DNA of 34,459 bases from CAZCGA01 sp964498075 (GCA_964498075.1 CAZCGA010000062.1:1-34459), one strand, 5' to 3'; positions 13,304-21,984 are shown, counted from the first letter of the stretch. Notes: generated from the sequence alone by a model not told the origin. Numbers and translations are program-made.

Positions 13304-15299
13304 GGAGCCTCGCGACCTCGACGCGGGCGTCGTTGAAGCAGGCACCGTCGCCGATGTCGGTGAGGTGATCGGGAACCAGTGCCGTCGTCGTGGCGCCGTT
13401 GAGGGTGCTGGAGCGCCACAAGCCCTTGGGGAGTGACACCACGCCAGGCCGCACATCGTCACGCAGGCTCACCGGCACGTGCACCTCGCCGAGGTCGTTG
13501 TAGACACGGACGGTGTCGCCATCCCGGATGCCGCGCGCCGCAGCGTCGGCCGGGTGCATGCGCAGCGTCGGATGCGGCAGATTGAACTCGCCGAAGATCG
13601 AGTTGATGGTCTTGTCGGATGACGGGCTGAGGAGCGCCAGCGGGTACGGCCCCGGTGCTGCCGCCGCGTAGCGCGGCGGTCCGAGCTCGGGCGGGCAGAG
13701 CTCGACCTTGCCGCTGGACGTGGTCGGGAAGTCGGTCACGAACTGGATCAGCTCCCGTCCCTGGAAACGGACTTGCGCAACCTTCTCCTCTTTCAACTGC
13801 TCGACGCCGGCGCCGCCGAAACGCTGGCGATCGCAATCGAGCGCAGCACGTAACAGATCGTCCGCCGTCGCCGTCAGCTCCGGCTCGTCGAAGCCCATGG
13901 CGTGTGCCAGCCGAGCGAACAGCTCGGGGTTGCTCAGCGACTCACCGACGGGTGGGATGACCGCATCGGAGTACTGCAGGAAGTAGTGGCCGTACGACTT
14001 GTGCAGCTCGGCTTGCTCGAAGACGGTGGTCGCCGGCAGCAGGAGGTCGGCGAAGCGCGCCGTGTCGGTCAGCACCTGCTCGTGCACGACGCTGAACAGC
14101 TCGTCCCGCACCAGCCCGCGCAGGATCAGGTTCTGGTGCGGTGCCATGGCGACCGGGTTGGCGTTGTAGACGAACAGCGCGCGCACCGGCGGCGTCTGCG
14201 GCTCCGTCAGCAGTCGACCCAGCTGCGTCATGTTCACCTGGCGGACCGGCCGCCGCCGCAGATCGGGTCGGGCGAGCGCCATGCCATTCACTGGGAAGGC
14301 GCGGCTCAGGCTCATGGTCAGGCCGCCACCGCGTACGCCGAACTTGCCGGCCACCGCGGGCAGCGCGAAGATGGCGCGCACCGCGTTGCCGCCGTTGCGG
14401 TTGCGCTCCACACCCCAGCCACAGCGGACCACTGCGGGAGAAGCGGCCGCGTAGGCGTCGACCACCGCGACGATGTCACGCTCCGGCACCTGGCAGATCT
14501 CCGCGGCGCGTGGCAGCGGATACTCGCCGGCGGCGTGCGCCAAGGTCTCGAAGCCGCTGGTGTGCTGCTGCAGGAAGACCTGGTCGGCGCGACCGCGGCG
14601 CACCAGCTCGTTGATCATCGCCAGCGCGAGCACGACATCCGTGCCCGGCAGTGGCTGTAAGTGCACGCTGGCGTTGCGGGCCAGCGGCGTGCGGCGCGGA
14701 TCGATCACGGCCACGAAGGCCCCGGCGGCGCGTGCCGCGTGGACCTCGGGCACCAGGTGAATGCTGGTGGCCGACGGGTTCACGCCCCACAAGATGATGG
14801 CGCGCGCCAGGTGATAGTCTTCCGGCGGCACCCCACCCATCGTCCCGAACATGGCGCGGTAGGTCGTGCCCGTCGGCGCGGCGCAGATCGTCTTCAGCAG
14901 CTCCGACGCGCCCAGCCGATTGAAGAAGCGCGCATCGGCCGCGCCCTCACCGTACACACCGTTCGAACCGCCGTAGTGATACGGCACGATCGCTTCGGCG
15001 CCGTCCGACGCGATGATCTGCTGGAAGCGCTCGGCGATCGTGGCAATTGCCTCGTCCCACGAGATACGTGCGAAACTTCCCTCGCCCTTGGGCCCGACGC
15101 GTCGCTGCGGGTACTTGAGCCGCAGCGGCGAGTAGACCCGCTCCGGATAGCGGCGCACCTTGGCGCAGATGAACCCGTCGGTGTACGGGTTGCGGCGTGA
15201 GCCATCGACCTTGGTGATGCGGCCGGCCTCGACGGTCACCGCCAGGCTACAGGTGTCGGGACAATCGAGCGGACACACCGAGTCGAGCGTGAGCGCCAT
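13296..15299 (-). CDS. Molybdopterin (bis-MGD) oxidoreductase with N-terminal 4Fe-4S site
   Basis: 667 residues, start at the ATG at 15299; a longer frame reaches into the transposase remnant upstream and is rejected. The N-terminus has the iron-sulfur ligands C9, C13 and C17 in VCPLDCPDTCS and C45 in FICAK, as in the DMSO-reductase superfamily. FARISWDEAIATIAERF, then PYHYGGSNGVYGEGAADARF and IILWGVNPSATSIHLVP are cofactor-binding blocks. The C-terminal MopB domain (IRDGDTVRVYNDLGEVHVPV) is complete. There is no Tat signal and no adjacent electron-transfer subunit, so it is probably a soluble cytoplasmic enzyme. Substrate unknown. Confidence 0.9.
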   Translation of the reverse strand: MALTLDSVCPLDCPDTCSLAVTVEAGRITKVDGSRRNPYTDGFICAKVRRYPERVYSPLRLKYPQRRVGPKGEGSFARISWDEAIATIAERFQQIIASDGAEAIVPYHYGGSNGVYGEGAADARFFNRLGASELLKTICAAPTGTTYRAMFGTMGGVPPEDYHLARAIILWGVNPSATSIHLVPEVHAARAAGAFVAVIDPRRTPLARNASVHLQPLPGTDVVLALAMINELVRRGRADQVFLQQHTSGFETLAHAAGEYPLPRAAEICQVPERDIVAVVDAYAAASPAVVRCGWGVERNRNGGNAVRAIFALPAVAGKFGVRGGGLTMSLSRAFPVNGMALARPDLRRRPVRQVNMTQLGRLLTEPQTPPVRALFVYNANPVAMAPHQNLILRGLVRDELFSVVHEQVLTDTARFADLLLPATTVFEQAELHKSYGHYFLQYSDAVIPPVGESLSNPELFARLAHAMGFDEPELTATADDLLRAALDCDRQRFGGAGVEQLKEEKVAQVRFQGRELIQFVTDFPTTSSGKVELCPPELGPPRYAAAAPGPYPLALLSPSSDKTINSIFGEFNLPHPTLRMHPADAAARGIRDGDTVRVYNDLGEVHVPVSLRDDVRPGVVSLPKGLWRSSTLNGATTTALVPDHLTDIGDGACFNDARVEVARLLT

Positions 15300-15307
15300 C
15301 GCGATCG

Positions 15308-15313
15308 ACCATA
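15308..15313 (-). promoter_or_regulatory. Candidate -10 box for the molybdopterin enzyme gene
   Basis: TATGGT on the minus strand ends 8 nt before the ATG at 15299, with no Shine-Dalgarno between. Confidence 0.4.
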
Positions 15314-15424
15314 TCTCAAGGCCTGCGCGAATGGGAGCAGGGTCTTTCCACGGGCATTGACGCGGCCGTGAGTGTCTCTGACCGCGATTCGTACCGGCAG
15401 ATGCGAGCACCGTACCCTCGCTAC

Positions 15425-15476
15425 GCCGGGGGCTGAAGCACCCGGCGGAAACAACGAAGCCGGCTCGAAGCCAGCT
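15425..15476 (+). repeat. REP-like two-hairpin module next to transposase remnant
   Basis: GCCGGG/CCCGGC (15425-15446) is followed by ACAACGA and then AGCCGGCT/AGCCaGCT (15458-15476). The same order (hairpin, AACGA linker, hairpin) is seen at 15758-15811 and inside both TIR elements. Confidence 0.6.
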
Positions 15477-15493
15477 GGTGGGAGTACGCGCGG

Positions 15494-15667
15494 CTACGAA
15501 CGGCCTCGTCGTGTGAGGTTCGGGGCTTCGATCTGCTCGAACACCGCGTTCGTACTGCCTCGGGCATGGTGCTCCTTTTGGTTCCGAACGTAGGCGATGA
15601 CGGAGGGTAGCGAGCGTTCGCCGATGCTCAACACCGCGTAACCATCCTGCCATCTGAATCTTGTCCC
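15494..15667 (-). pseudogene. C-terminal fragment of an IS200/RAYT-type Y1 transposase
   Basis: About 57 residues end at TAG 15494-15496. FRWQDGYAVLSIGERS, then SVIAYVRNQKEHH match the C-terminal part of Y1 (HUH) transposases: the WQxGYxxFS block, and the helix bearing the catalytic Tyr in YxxxQxxHH. The N-terminal HUH metal site is missing and there is no start, so it is a remnant. It sits among the palindromic modules at 15425-15870, as expected for REP-associated tyrosine transposases. Confidence 0.75.
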
Positions 15668-15675
15668 ACTACCAC

Positions 15676-15727
15676 AGCCCGGTTCACCGGGCTTTGCTGT
15701 CTGAGCCGGGGGATTTATTCCCCGGCT
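15676..15727 (+). repeat. REP-like palindromes downstream of transposase remnant
   Basis: AGCCCGGT/ACCGGGCT (15676-15693) and AGCCGGGGGA/TCCCCGGCT (15704-15727). The first hairpin and the bases after it recur almost unchanged at 15852-15880 (GGGCTTTGCYGTYTGAGCC), making a direct repeat about 176 bp apart. Confidence 0.6.
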
Positions 15728-15757
15728 CTTCCCGGCCGCTCCCGCTTGAACCGCGGA

Positions 15758-15811
15758 AGCCGGGGAATGGAATCCCCCGGCTGAGACAACGAAGCCGGCT
15801 CGAAGCCGGCT
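15758..15811 (+). repeat. REP-like two-hairpin module
   Basis: AGCCGGGG/CCCCGGCT (15758-15782), linker GAGACAACGA, then AGCCGGCT/AGCCGGCT (15793-15811). Closely similar to the module inside the TIR element at 2332-2554. Confidence 0.6.
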
Positions 15812-15851
15812 GGGGTTTCAGCAGCGTGAGCTGGTGACGATGTCTGCGTTG

Positions 15852-15869
15852 AGCCCGGTTCACCGGGCT
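15852..15869 (+). repeat. REP-like palindrome, second copy of the 15676 hairpin
   Basis: AGCCCGGTTCACCGGGCT is identical to bases 15676-15693. It lies 48 bp from the 3' end of the hydrolase remnant. Outside the modules and the transposase fragment, 15300-15917 holds no gene I can support. Confidence 0.6.
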
Positions 15870-15917
15870 TTGCCGTTTGAGCCGGGCGGCTTTAGCCCCC
15901 CGCGCAAACGCGGAGCA

Positions 15918-16301
15918 TCAGACGTGGAACTCTCCCGCCATGAACACCCGCACCGCCTCGGCCACCGCTTGCTCGTAGCCAACGAAGAAGTGGTCGGCTC
16001 CGGCAACGATCTGCTGGGCCTTCGGCTCGATGAGGTAGCGCACGGCGGCGCGGGCATCGTCAGCTTCCCCTACCCCGCCGCCGTACGAACCGTCGCTCCC
16101 GCCGACGCCACGGAAGTTGAACCGCAGCGTGCTGAACCCCGCCTGCTGCAACGCCCGCGTGACCGTGAGGATGATCGGGTTGTCCATGTCGCCGCCGTAC
16201 TGCGGGTGCGGATGGCAGATGACGGCGCCAGCCGTGCCGCGACTCGGCAGCGTCAACTCTCCCTCGATCTCCAGTGCGTCGCAGCGAAACGTGACCCTCA
16301 C
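15918..16301 (-). pseudogene. Alpha/beta hydrolase (COG2945-like) missing its nucleophile region
   Basis: 127 residues from a GTG overlapping the methyltransferase stop (GTGA). The N-terminal 90 residues (AVICHPHPQYGGDMDNP, then LRFNFRGVGGSDGSYGGGVG) match small alpha/beta hydrolases. The C-terminus (VAGADHFFVGYEQAV) matches their catalytic-His segment. The central 75-85 residues with the GxSxG nucleophile and catalytic Asp are absent, and the join near 16031 is in frame. A functional hydrolase is unlikely. It parallels the amidase remnant at 7766-7996. An alternative is an assembly collapse, although no repeat is visible at the join. Confidence 0.7.
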
Positions 16302-16972
16302 GCCAGCTCACCCGCGCCGCGCTTGCGCACGATGGTGAGCCCGTCGGAGATCGCCAGCATCACCGCCTCGACGCGCGGGTCGGTGGCCAGGAATGCGTTC
16401 AGCTCGCGCAGCGCGCGCGTGCTCTCATCCGTGCTGGCGCGGTCGAGGACCTGACCCATCCACAGGACGTTGTCGAACAGAATGAGGCCGTTGGGCCGCA
16501 ACCGCTTGAGGATCTCTTCGTAGTAGTTGCGGTAGTTCGGCTTGTCGGCATCGATGAACGCCATGTCGAAGTGCGTATCCGCCGGCAGGCCGCGCAGGGT
16601 GTCGAGCGCCGGACCGAGACGCAGATCGATCTTGTGCGCCACGCCGGCTTTCTCCCAGTAGCGCCGGGCGATCGCCGTCCACTCCTCGCTGACGTCGCAG
16701 CACAGCAGGCGGCCGTCGTCGCGCAGCCCGCGTGCCACACACAGCCCGCTGTAGCCGGTGAACGTGCCGACCTCCACCGCGAAGCGCGCGCCGGTCGCGC
16801 GTGCCAGCAGCGTCATCAGCGCGCCCTGCTCCGGCGCGATCTGCATCAGGCTGATGGGACCCAGCTCCTCGGTCTCCTTGGCAAGCGCCGCCAGCACCGG
16901 ATCGCGTTCGCTGCGCTGCTCGATCAGATAGGCGTACAGGTCAGGCGTGAGGGTGGTGAACTTGTCGGGCAT
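16298..16972 (-). CDS. Class I SAM-dependent O-methyltransferase (caffeoyl-CoA OMT-like)
   Basis: 224 residues, with AGGAGAG just before the ATG. The pattern is that of the small bacterial O-methyltransferase_3 family. ISLMQIAPEQGALMTLLAR near residue 40 is the substrate-side helix. AVEVGTFTGYSGL near 68 is the SAM-binding loop. FDMAFIDADKPNYRNYY near 138 and LILFDNVLWMGQV near 160 supply the metal-binding Asp, Asp and Asn residues. Such enzymes methylate catechol-type hydroxyls, or an unknown small molecule in bacteria. The truncated hydrolase gene follows by a 4-nt overlap, so the two form one operon. Confidence 0.9.
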   Translation of the reverse strand: MPDKFTTLTPDLYAYLIEQRSERDPVLAALAKETEELGPISLMQIAPEQGALMTLLARATGARFAVEVGTFTGYSGLCVARGLRDDGRLLCCDVSEEWTAIARRYWEKAGVAHKIDLRLGPALDTLRGLPADTHFDMAFIDADKPNYRNYYEEILKRLRPNGLILFDNVLWMGQVLDRASTDESTRALRELNAFLATDPRVEAVMLAISDGLTIVRKRGAGELA

Positions 16973-17042
16973 GGTTCTCTCCTGTTGGGCGGCGATTATT
17001 CGTTGCGGGCACCGCTATGTCGACCCGGTCGCAGCGCGTGCC

Positions 17043-20000
17043 TCACGGATTTGAAACCAGTGCCCCCGTATGCCCGGGGTCGTGGCGGAACATCGGCCAC
17101 TGCATTTTCTCCGGCGCGGGTGTGCCGGCGACGTTCCACACCAAAATGTGTCCGAAGAAGTCGACCCACACGATCTCCTTGAGGCCGTCTCCAGCCAGAT
17201 CGGCGATGGCGGGGGTGACACCGTTCGTCGAACCCGGCCCCGGCGTCGACTTCGGAAATCCGGGCAGCCGATTGCCGAGGGCATCGTAGGCGTTGACCGT
17301 GAAGCAGCGATGTCCCGCCATGCCGAACGACCGATCCCAATACCCGCAGATGCCGCTGGCCGACACGATGTCGGGGCGCAGGTCGCCGTCGATATCGCCG
17401 ATCGCCACTGGACCCGGACCATAGGAGCTGTCGCCGGACGGATACGCGAGCGCCACCGGCCAGCCCGCCGGCCGACTCTGCTTCGGGCCGCTGAGCGCGT
17501 TGATGTAGTCCACACCGTTGCGGACATTCCCCGGGCAGATCGTAAACGTGCTGCGATTGGGACCCGCCGGCTTCCACTTCCAGGACTTCGTGTGGCTGCT
17601 GATGAGCACCTCGGCGCGGCCGTCGCCGTCCAGGTCGCCCGCCGTGGGCGGCTCCAGAATGGGAGGGAACCTGGTCACGGGGAAGCAGCTGCGATACGTC
17701 GTCCCTTTCGCCTTCCCCGGATGCAGCGAGGCAACCCGTCCGGTGTGGTGGAAGGCGCGGACCTTCATCGTGTTGGTCATGGCAATGATTTCGAGGTCGC
17801 CGTCGCCATTGATGTCCGCCATGATCGGGACGTTGACGTAGCCATCGAGGCGGCCGTTCGGCTTCCCGTAGAGGAGGCGGCTGACGCGCTTTGGAAAGTT
17901 CGGCATGATCGTGCCGTTGGCTCTGTAGAGCAGCAGCGTGCGGGCATTGCTGTCGTGACCACTCGAGAGGTCTTCGGTGATGACGGCGATCTCCTTCTTC
18001 CCATCCCGATCCACATCCCCGACTGCAACGGCGTCCTCAAAGCAATCGTCACCACCGATGCACGGCCACACCAAGGGCCACGTCTGCGGCCAGCCGGGCA
18101 GCAGAGTGCCGCTGACCGGATCAATCACGTAGAGGGCGGGGCCGACCACCGCGATGATTTCACGGCGGCCATCGCCGTTGATGTCGCTCAACACAAAGTC
18201 GCCGCGCGGTCCGCCACCCCCGTAACTGGCGTTGGGGTCGAGAGCGTAGGCGCGGTTGAACTTCTTCGGCCATCCCGCCATCGGCGTCCCGTCGGCGTGC
18301 CAGATGTAGATGTCGCCGAACGCCGTCCACGTGAACGGCGCATCGCTATCTGCGACGACGACCTCGAGACGTCCGTCACCGTCCAGGTCGGCAGCCGCCG
18401 GCGCGCGGCGTGTGAACGGTACGTCCGCCGTAGTCCCGTTGAGCAGCTGTGGCCAGCCGGGCATGGGTGTCCCGTCGGGGCGAAACACGTAGACCATGTC
18501 GCCGTATGCGGCGAGAATCTCCTTCGTTCCGTCGCCGTCCAAGTCGGCCACGGTGAGGTGATCCATGAGCCGCCAATTGAAGTCGGGGAGACCATCGATC
18601 TGCTGCGGCCAGCCGGCCCGCAAGGTTGGATCAAGGATCACGTGGCGGACTTCCTCGGCGATGTCGTAACCGCCGGTCCGCGTGATGACGACGCGGAAGT
18701 CCAGGTCGCTGTTCTGCGTGATGAGCCCGGTGTCGAAGGTGGCGAGGACGCCGTCGGTGATGGGACTGGTGCCGTCGCTGCTCAGCGCCATACCAGAGCT
18801 GGTCCACCCGCCCGTCACGAAGTCCGCGGTCGTCAGGCGCCACTCGACCCGGTAGCGCTGGAACCCACCTCCTGCCGCGGTGCCGCGGATTTCCAGCGGC
18901 CCCACCGGCTTGCGGATGGTATTGCTGGCCGGCTCGGCCAGCACCAGGTGATCGAGCGTGAGGCGCACGCGGTCCTCGAAACCGCCCGCGGACGTGTTCA
19001 CCGCACGCAAGCGAACTACGTAGGTAGCGTCCGGCACGTTGCTGATGTCCCAGGTTGCCAGCGGACCGTTGTCGACCGACGTGTTGAATGGACCCGCGAA
19101 CGGTGTCCAAGCGGTCGGGAGCGCACCGCTGCCATACTCGAGCGTGTACGACGCGAAGCCGGCACCCGTGGCACTGCCGGTAAAGCTCACCTCGGTTCCG
19201 CTGGCCACGAAGCCTCCGGCCGGGCTGGTGATGCGCGCCGCCAGCGCATCCAGCGCCACGGAGCGCGCGACGTTGATGCGCCCGTACCCCGACTCGAGGT
19301 CGAAGCCCGGACTGCGGACGTCGTCGGCCCCGACGCGCAGCGCCTGGCGCACCTGTTCGGGGGTGTAACTCGCGTGCGCCGACAGCACCAGCGCCGCGGC
19401 GCCGGTCACGTGCGGCGCCGCCATGCTCGTACCTGCCTGGCGCACGTAGTTGCCGCTGATCACCAGGTTGCCGTTTCCGGTCATGTCGGATCCTGCACCG
19501 CTCGATCGCAGGGACAAGATGGAGCGGAACGGATCGAACGCCGAGTGCGGATCCGTATCACCACCGCCCGGCGCCGCCACGTCGATCTTCGTACCGAAGT
19601 TGGAGAAGAAGGCTCGCTGGTCGAGATGGTCGAATGCCGAAACGGTAATCGCGTGCGGGTTGGCCGCCGGAAAGAACACGCCGAACTGGTTGCTCTCCAC
19701 ATCCAGGTTGGAGTTGCCCGCCGCGGCGACGAACACCACGCCGGCAGCATCGGCGACGGTAATGGCGTCGTCGATCACCTGCGAGACACCGACCCCGCCC
19801 CAGCTGGCGTTGATGACGTCGGCGCCGTTCTCCGCGGCGTAGAGGATCGCCTGCGCCAACCCCTGCGCCGAGCCACTGCCCGAAGCGCTCAAACCCTTGA
19901 GCGCCATGATCTTGCTTTCCCAGGCGACGCCGATGACTCCGACGCCGTTCTGGCCGACGGCGGCGATGGTGCCGGAGACGTGCGTTCCGTGACCGTGATC

Positions 20001-20924
20001 GTCGAAGATGCCTGAGTTGTCGTCGACGAAGTTCCAGCCATTCTCGTCATCGACGTAGCCATTGCCGTCGTCGTCGATGCCGTTGCCCGGAACCTCGCCG
20101 CTGTTGACCCACACGTTGGCGGCGATGTCCGGGTGGCTGTTGTCCAGCCCCGTGTCGATCACCGCCACCACCACACCCGCGCCGCGCGCCACGTCCCACG
20201 CCGCCGGCGCGCTGATCAGCTTGAGGCCCCACAGGTCATCGAAGGGCTGATGCCACGCCCCTGCGGACGAGAAGAACGGGTCGTTCGGCGTCAGCAGCAC
20301 CTTCGCTTTGCGATCGGGTTCGGCGTACGCCACCGCCGGGTCGCTCGCATACTCGCGCGCCACGGCCTCCATGTCCTTCCACGGCGAGAGCTCGAACACA
20401 TAGGTCGATGCGAAGTCGGGCAACGATTGCGCCCCGCGTCCAGGCCCGAAGCGCCCCGCGGCACGTGCCAGCATCGACTGCCGGCGGGCGTGTTGCAGCC
20501 GACGGCGCTCGGCCAGCGACTTCACCGCGCCGTCACGCTTACGGAACGGGAGGACACGCCGCAACCCGTGTGCGCGGTTGAGGTCATCGAGATGTTGCGA
20601 CCCCACGGCGGGCGCCAGCGGCTGGCCTTGCTCCACCAGGCAGTCGATGCACGCGGTCACCGAGCTCTTCATCTTAACGATGAGCCGGCCCGGAACGTAC
20701 GGGAGATTGTCGAGCACTTGTGCGGGAGAGGCGGCCTGCCCGCCGGGCGGGTTGGCGTACGAGCCCGGCGTCGACTGCAGGCGATCCGGTTGTTGAATAG
20801 CCGACGCCGCAACGGACCAGAAGAGGATCGCCACGGCCTGCACCCACGTAAATTGCAGCAATCGACGCACTCGCCCTGTGCCGGGCAGTGTACCAGCCGC
20901 TCGGTGCAGGACCCACGTGTGCAT
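17043..20924 (-). CDS. Secreted subtilisin-like (S8) serine protease with FG-GAP/VCBS repeats
   Basis: 1293 residues from the ATG at 20924, preceded by AAAGGGGGA. A Sec signal ends near residue 42 (SVAASA). A propeptide follows, to about 215 (VPGRLIVKMKSSV). The catalytic triad is Asp257 in VIDTGLDNSHPD, His312 in GHGTHVSG and Ser500 in GTSMAAPH; the oxyanion Asn is in AAGNSN near 404. Asp-rich loops (NGIDDDGNGYVDDENG, residues 281-296) look calcium-binding. Residues 600-800 look like beta-sandwich domains. From about 830 at least eight FG-GAP-type repeats occur, each with a DxDGDG-like calcium loop (DLDGDGTKE, DLDGDGRLE, DINGDGRRE), suggesting an integrin-type propeller. It is probably an exported, calcium-stabilised degradative protease. 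It has its own promoter. Confidence 0.9.
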   Translation of the reverse strand: MHTWVLHRAAGTLPGTGRVRRLLQFTWVQAVAILFWSVAASAIQQPDRLQSTPGSYANPPGGQAASPAQVLDNLPYVPGRLIVKMKSSVTACIDCLVEQGQPLAPAVGSQHLDDLNRAHGLRRVLPFRKRDGAVKSLAERRRLQHARRQSMLARAAGRFGPGRGAQSLPDFASTYVFELSPWKDMEAVAREYASDPAVAYAEPDRKAKVLLTPNDPFFSSAGAWHQPFDDLWGLKLISAPAAWDVARGAGVVVAVIDTGLDNSHPDIAANVWVNSGEVPGNGIDDDGNGYVDDENGWNFVDDNSGIFDDHGHGTHVSGTIAAVGQNGVGVIGVAWESKIMALKGLSASGSGSAQGLAQAILYAAENGADVINASWGGVGVSQVIDDAITVADAAGVVFVAAAGNSNLDVESNQFGVFFPAANPHAITVSAFDHLDQRAFFSNFGTKIDVAAPGGGDTDPHSAFDPFRSILSLRSSGAGSDMTGNGNLVISGNYVRQAGTSMAAPHVTGAAALVLSAHASYTPEQVRQALRVGADDVRSPGFDLESGYGRINVARSVALDALAARITSPAGGFVASGTEVSFTGSATGAGFASYTLEYGSGALPTAWTPFAGPFNTSVDNGPLATWDISNVPDATYVVRLRAVNTSAGGFEDRVRLTLDHLVLAEPASNTIRKPVGPLEIRGTAAGGGFQRYRVEWRLTTADFVTGGWTSSGMALSSDGTSPITDGVLATFDTGLITQNSDLDFRVVITRTGGYDIAEEVRHVILDPTLRAGWPQQIDGLPDFNWRLMDHLTVADLDGDGTKEILAAYGDMVYVFRPDGTPMPGWPQLLNGTTADVPFTRRAPAAADLDGDGRLEVVVADSDAPFTWTAFGDIYIWHADGTPMAGWPKKFNRAYALDPNASYGGGGPRGDFVLSDINGDGRREIIAVVGPALYVIDPVSGTLLPGWPQTWPLVWPCIGGDDCFEDAVAVGDVDRDGKKEIAVITEDLSSGHDSNARTLLLYRANGTIMPNFPKRVSRLLYGKPNGRLDGYVNVPIMADINGDGDLEIIAMTNTMKVRAFHHTGRVASLHPGKAKGTTYRSCFPVTRFPPILEPPTAGDLDGDGRAEVLISSHTKSWKWKPAGPNRSTFTICPGNVRNGVDYINALSGPKQSRPAGWPVALAYPSGDSSYGPGPVAIGDIDGDLRPDIVSASGICGYWDRSFGMAGHRCFTVNAYDALGNRLPGFPKSTPGPGSTNGVTPAIADLAGDGLKEIVWVDFFGHILVWNVAGTPAPEKMQWPMFRHDPGHTGALVSNP

Positions 20925-20991
20925 CGTCCCCCTTTCTCGATCCGCAGATCGAGTCAGCAACCGACCCGAAGGAAAGTCGTAACGGTTGATG

Positions 20992-21020
20992 AATATCCCG
21001 CCTTCGACCGAATGTGTCAA
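20992..21020 (-). promoter_or_regulatory. Sigma-70-type promoter for the subtilase gene
   Basis: On the minus strand TTGACA (21020-21015), 17-nt spacer, GATATT (20997-20992). The predicted start is about 60 nt before the ATG at 20924. The TTGACACATT core is identical to that at 2204-2195 upstream of the Cys-rich secreted protein. Confidence 0.5.
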
Positions 21021-21035
21021 ACTGAGCTCGGCTCA

Positions 21036-21965
21036 TCACGTCGCGAGGCGGCGCACCTCGGCAGCCGTCGGGAGCGACGGGATTGCACCCGGCTTGGTGC
21101 AGGCCAGGCTGCCGGCGATCACCGCTTGCCGCAGCGCCGCCTCGTCGGCCAGGCCGCAGTGCAGCGCGGCCGCCAGTGCGCCGACGAAGGCATCGCCGGC
21201 GGCCGTGGTGTCGACCACCTCGACCTGCGGGGCTGGCACGTGCATCGTCGCCGCATCGCTCACCAGCACCGCACCTGCCGCACCGAGCGTGACGACAACG
21301 CGCTGCCCCGGTTGCCGCAACGCGCTCGCCGCGGCCAGGGCATCGGTCGCCGTCACGACGGCTTGGCCCCAGAGCTGCTCCGCCTCAACCTCGTTCAACA
21401 CGAGCCACGCCGCTGCGTGCAGCACGTCATCCGGAACCACCTGCGCCGGTGCCACGTTGAGGACCACCGGCAATCGCCGTGTGACCGCCGCGGCCACGGT
21501 CGCCGCGATCGTCACCAGGGGGATCTCCAGCTGGAGCACGACCAGCGAGGCGCGGTCCCAAGCGGTCGACGCCCCCATGACGTCGGCGACCGCCAGGCAC
21601 GCGTTGGCACCCGAAGCCACCACGATGGTATTCCGCCCCGCCTCGTCGACGACGATGTGCCCCGTACCCGTCGGGACGTCGAGATCGACGCGCACGTGAT
21701 CCGTGCACACGCCCGCACGCCCCAGCTCATCCCGCAGCAGCGAACCGTACGCATCGGCGCCAACCCGCCCGATCATGACGGTGGGTGCACCGAGGCGTGC
21801 CGCGGCCACCGCTTGATTCGCACCTTTGCCTCCGGGCATCACCTGAAAGGTGGCGCCCAGCACCGTTTCGCCGGCGCGCGGCAGCCGCGGCGCGTGTGCC
21901 ACCAGATCCGCATTCAGGCTGCCGACGACCAGGACGTGGCCTCGCGGTGTAATTCCCTCGCTCAT
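21036..21965 (-). CDS. rbsK: Ribokinase (PfkB-family sugar kinase)
   Basis: 309 residues. It phosphorylates ribose, or a similar sugar or nucleoside, at the expense of ATP in the cytoplasm. VVGSLNADLV near residue 14 and MPGGKGANQAVAAARLGA near 43 form PfkB signature 1 (substrate loop). VVDTTAAGDAFVGALAAAL near 247 is signature 2, with Asp of AAGDAF as catalytic base. Length is normal for ribokinase, and the GGKGANQA form favours RbsK over other PfkB kinases. No ribose transporter or repressor is adjacent. A -10 box lies just before the ATG. The subtilase gene follows, but with its own promoter. Confidence 0.85.
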   Translation of the reverse strand: MSEGITPRGHVLVVGSLNADLVAHAPRLPRAGETVLGATFQVMPGGKGANQAVAAARLGAPTVMIGRVGADAYGSLLRDELGRAGVCTDHVRVDLDVPTGTGHIVVDEAGRNTIVVASGANACLAVADVMGASTAWDRASLVVLQLEIPLVTIAATVAAAVTRRLPVVLNVAPAQVVPDDVLHAAAWLVLNEVEAEQLWGQAVVTATDALAAASALRQPGQRVVVTLGAAGAVLVSDAATMHVPAPQVEVVDTTAAGDAFVGALAAALHCGLADEAALRQAVIAGSLACTKPGAIPSLPTAAEVRRLAT

Positions 21966-21975
21966 GCCGTGCGCG

Positions 21976-21984
21976 CGACGCTAC
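21976..21984 (-). promoter_or_regulatory. Extended -10 box for the ribokinase gene
   Basis: TGGTAGCGT on the minus strand ends 10 nt before the ATG at 21965. No ribosome site is seen between. Confidence 0.4.

Noticed and set aside
15300..15653. N-terminal extension of the molybdopterin enzyme to 15653
   Set aside because: The extension is out of frame with the transposase remnant it overlaps, and the iron-sulfur motif begins nine residues after the ATG at 15299.
17070..20015. 981-codon open frame on the plus strand
   Set aside because: It is antisense to the subtilase, whose catalytic triad and repeats are clear. Its own translation has no domain pattern.
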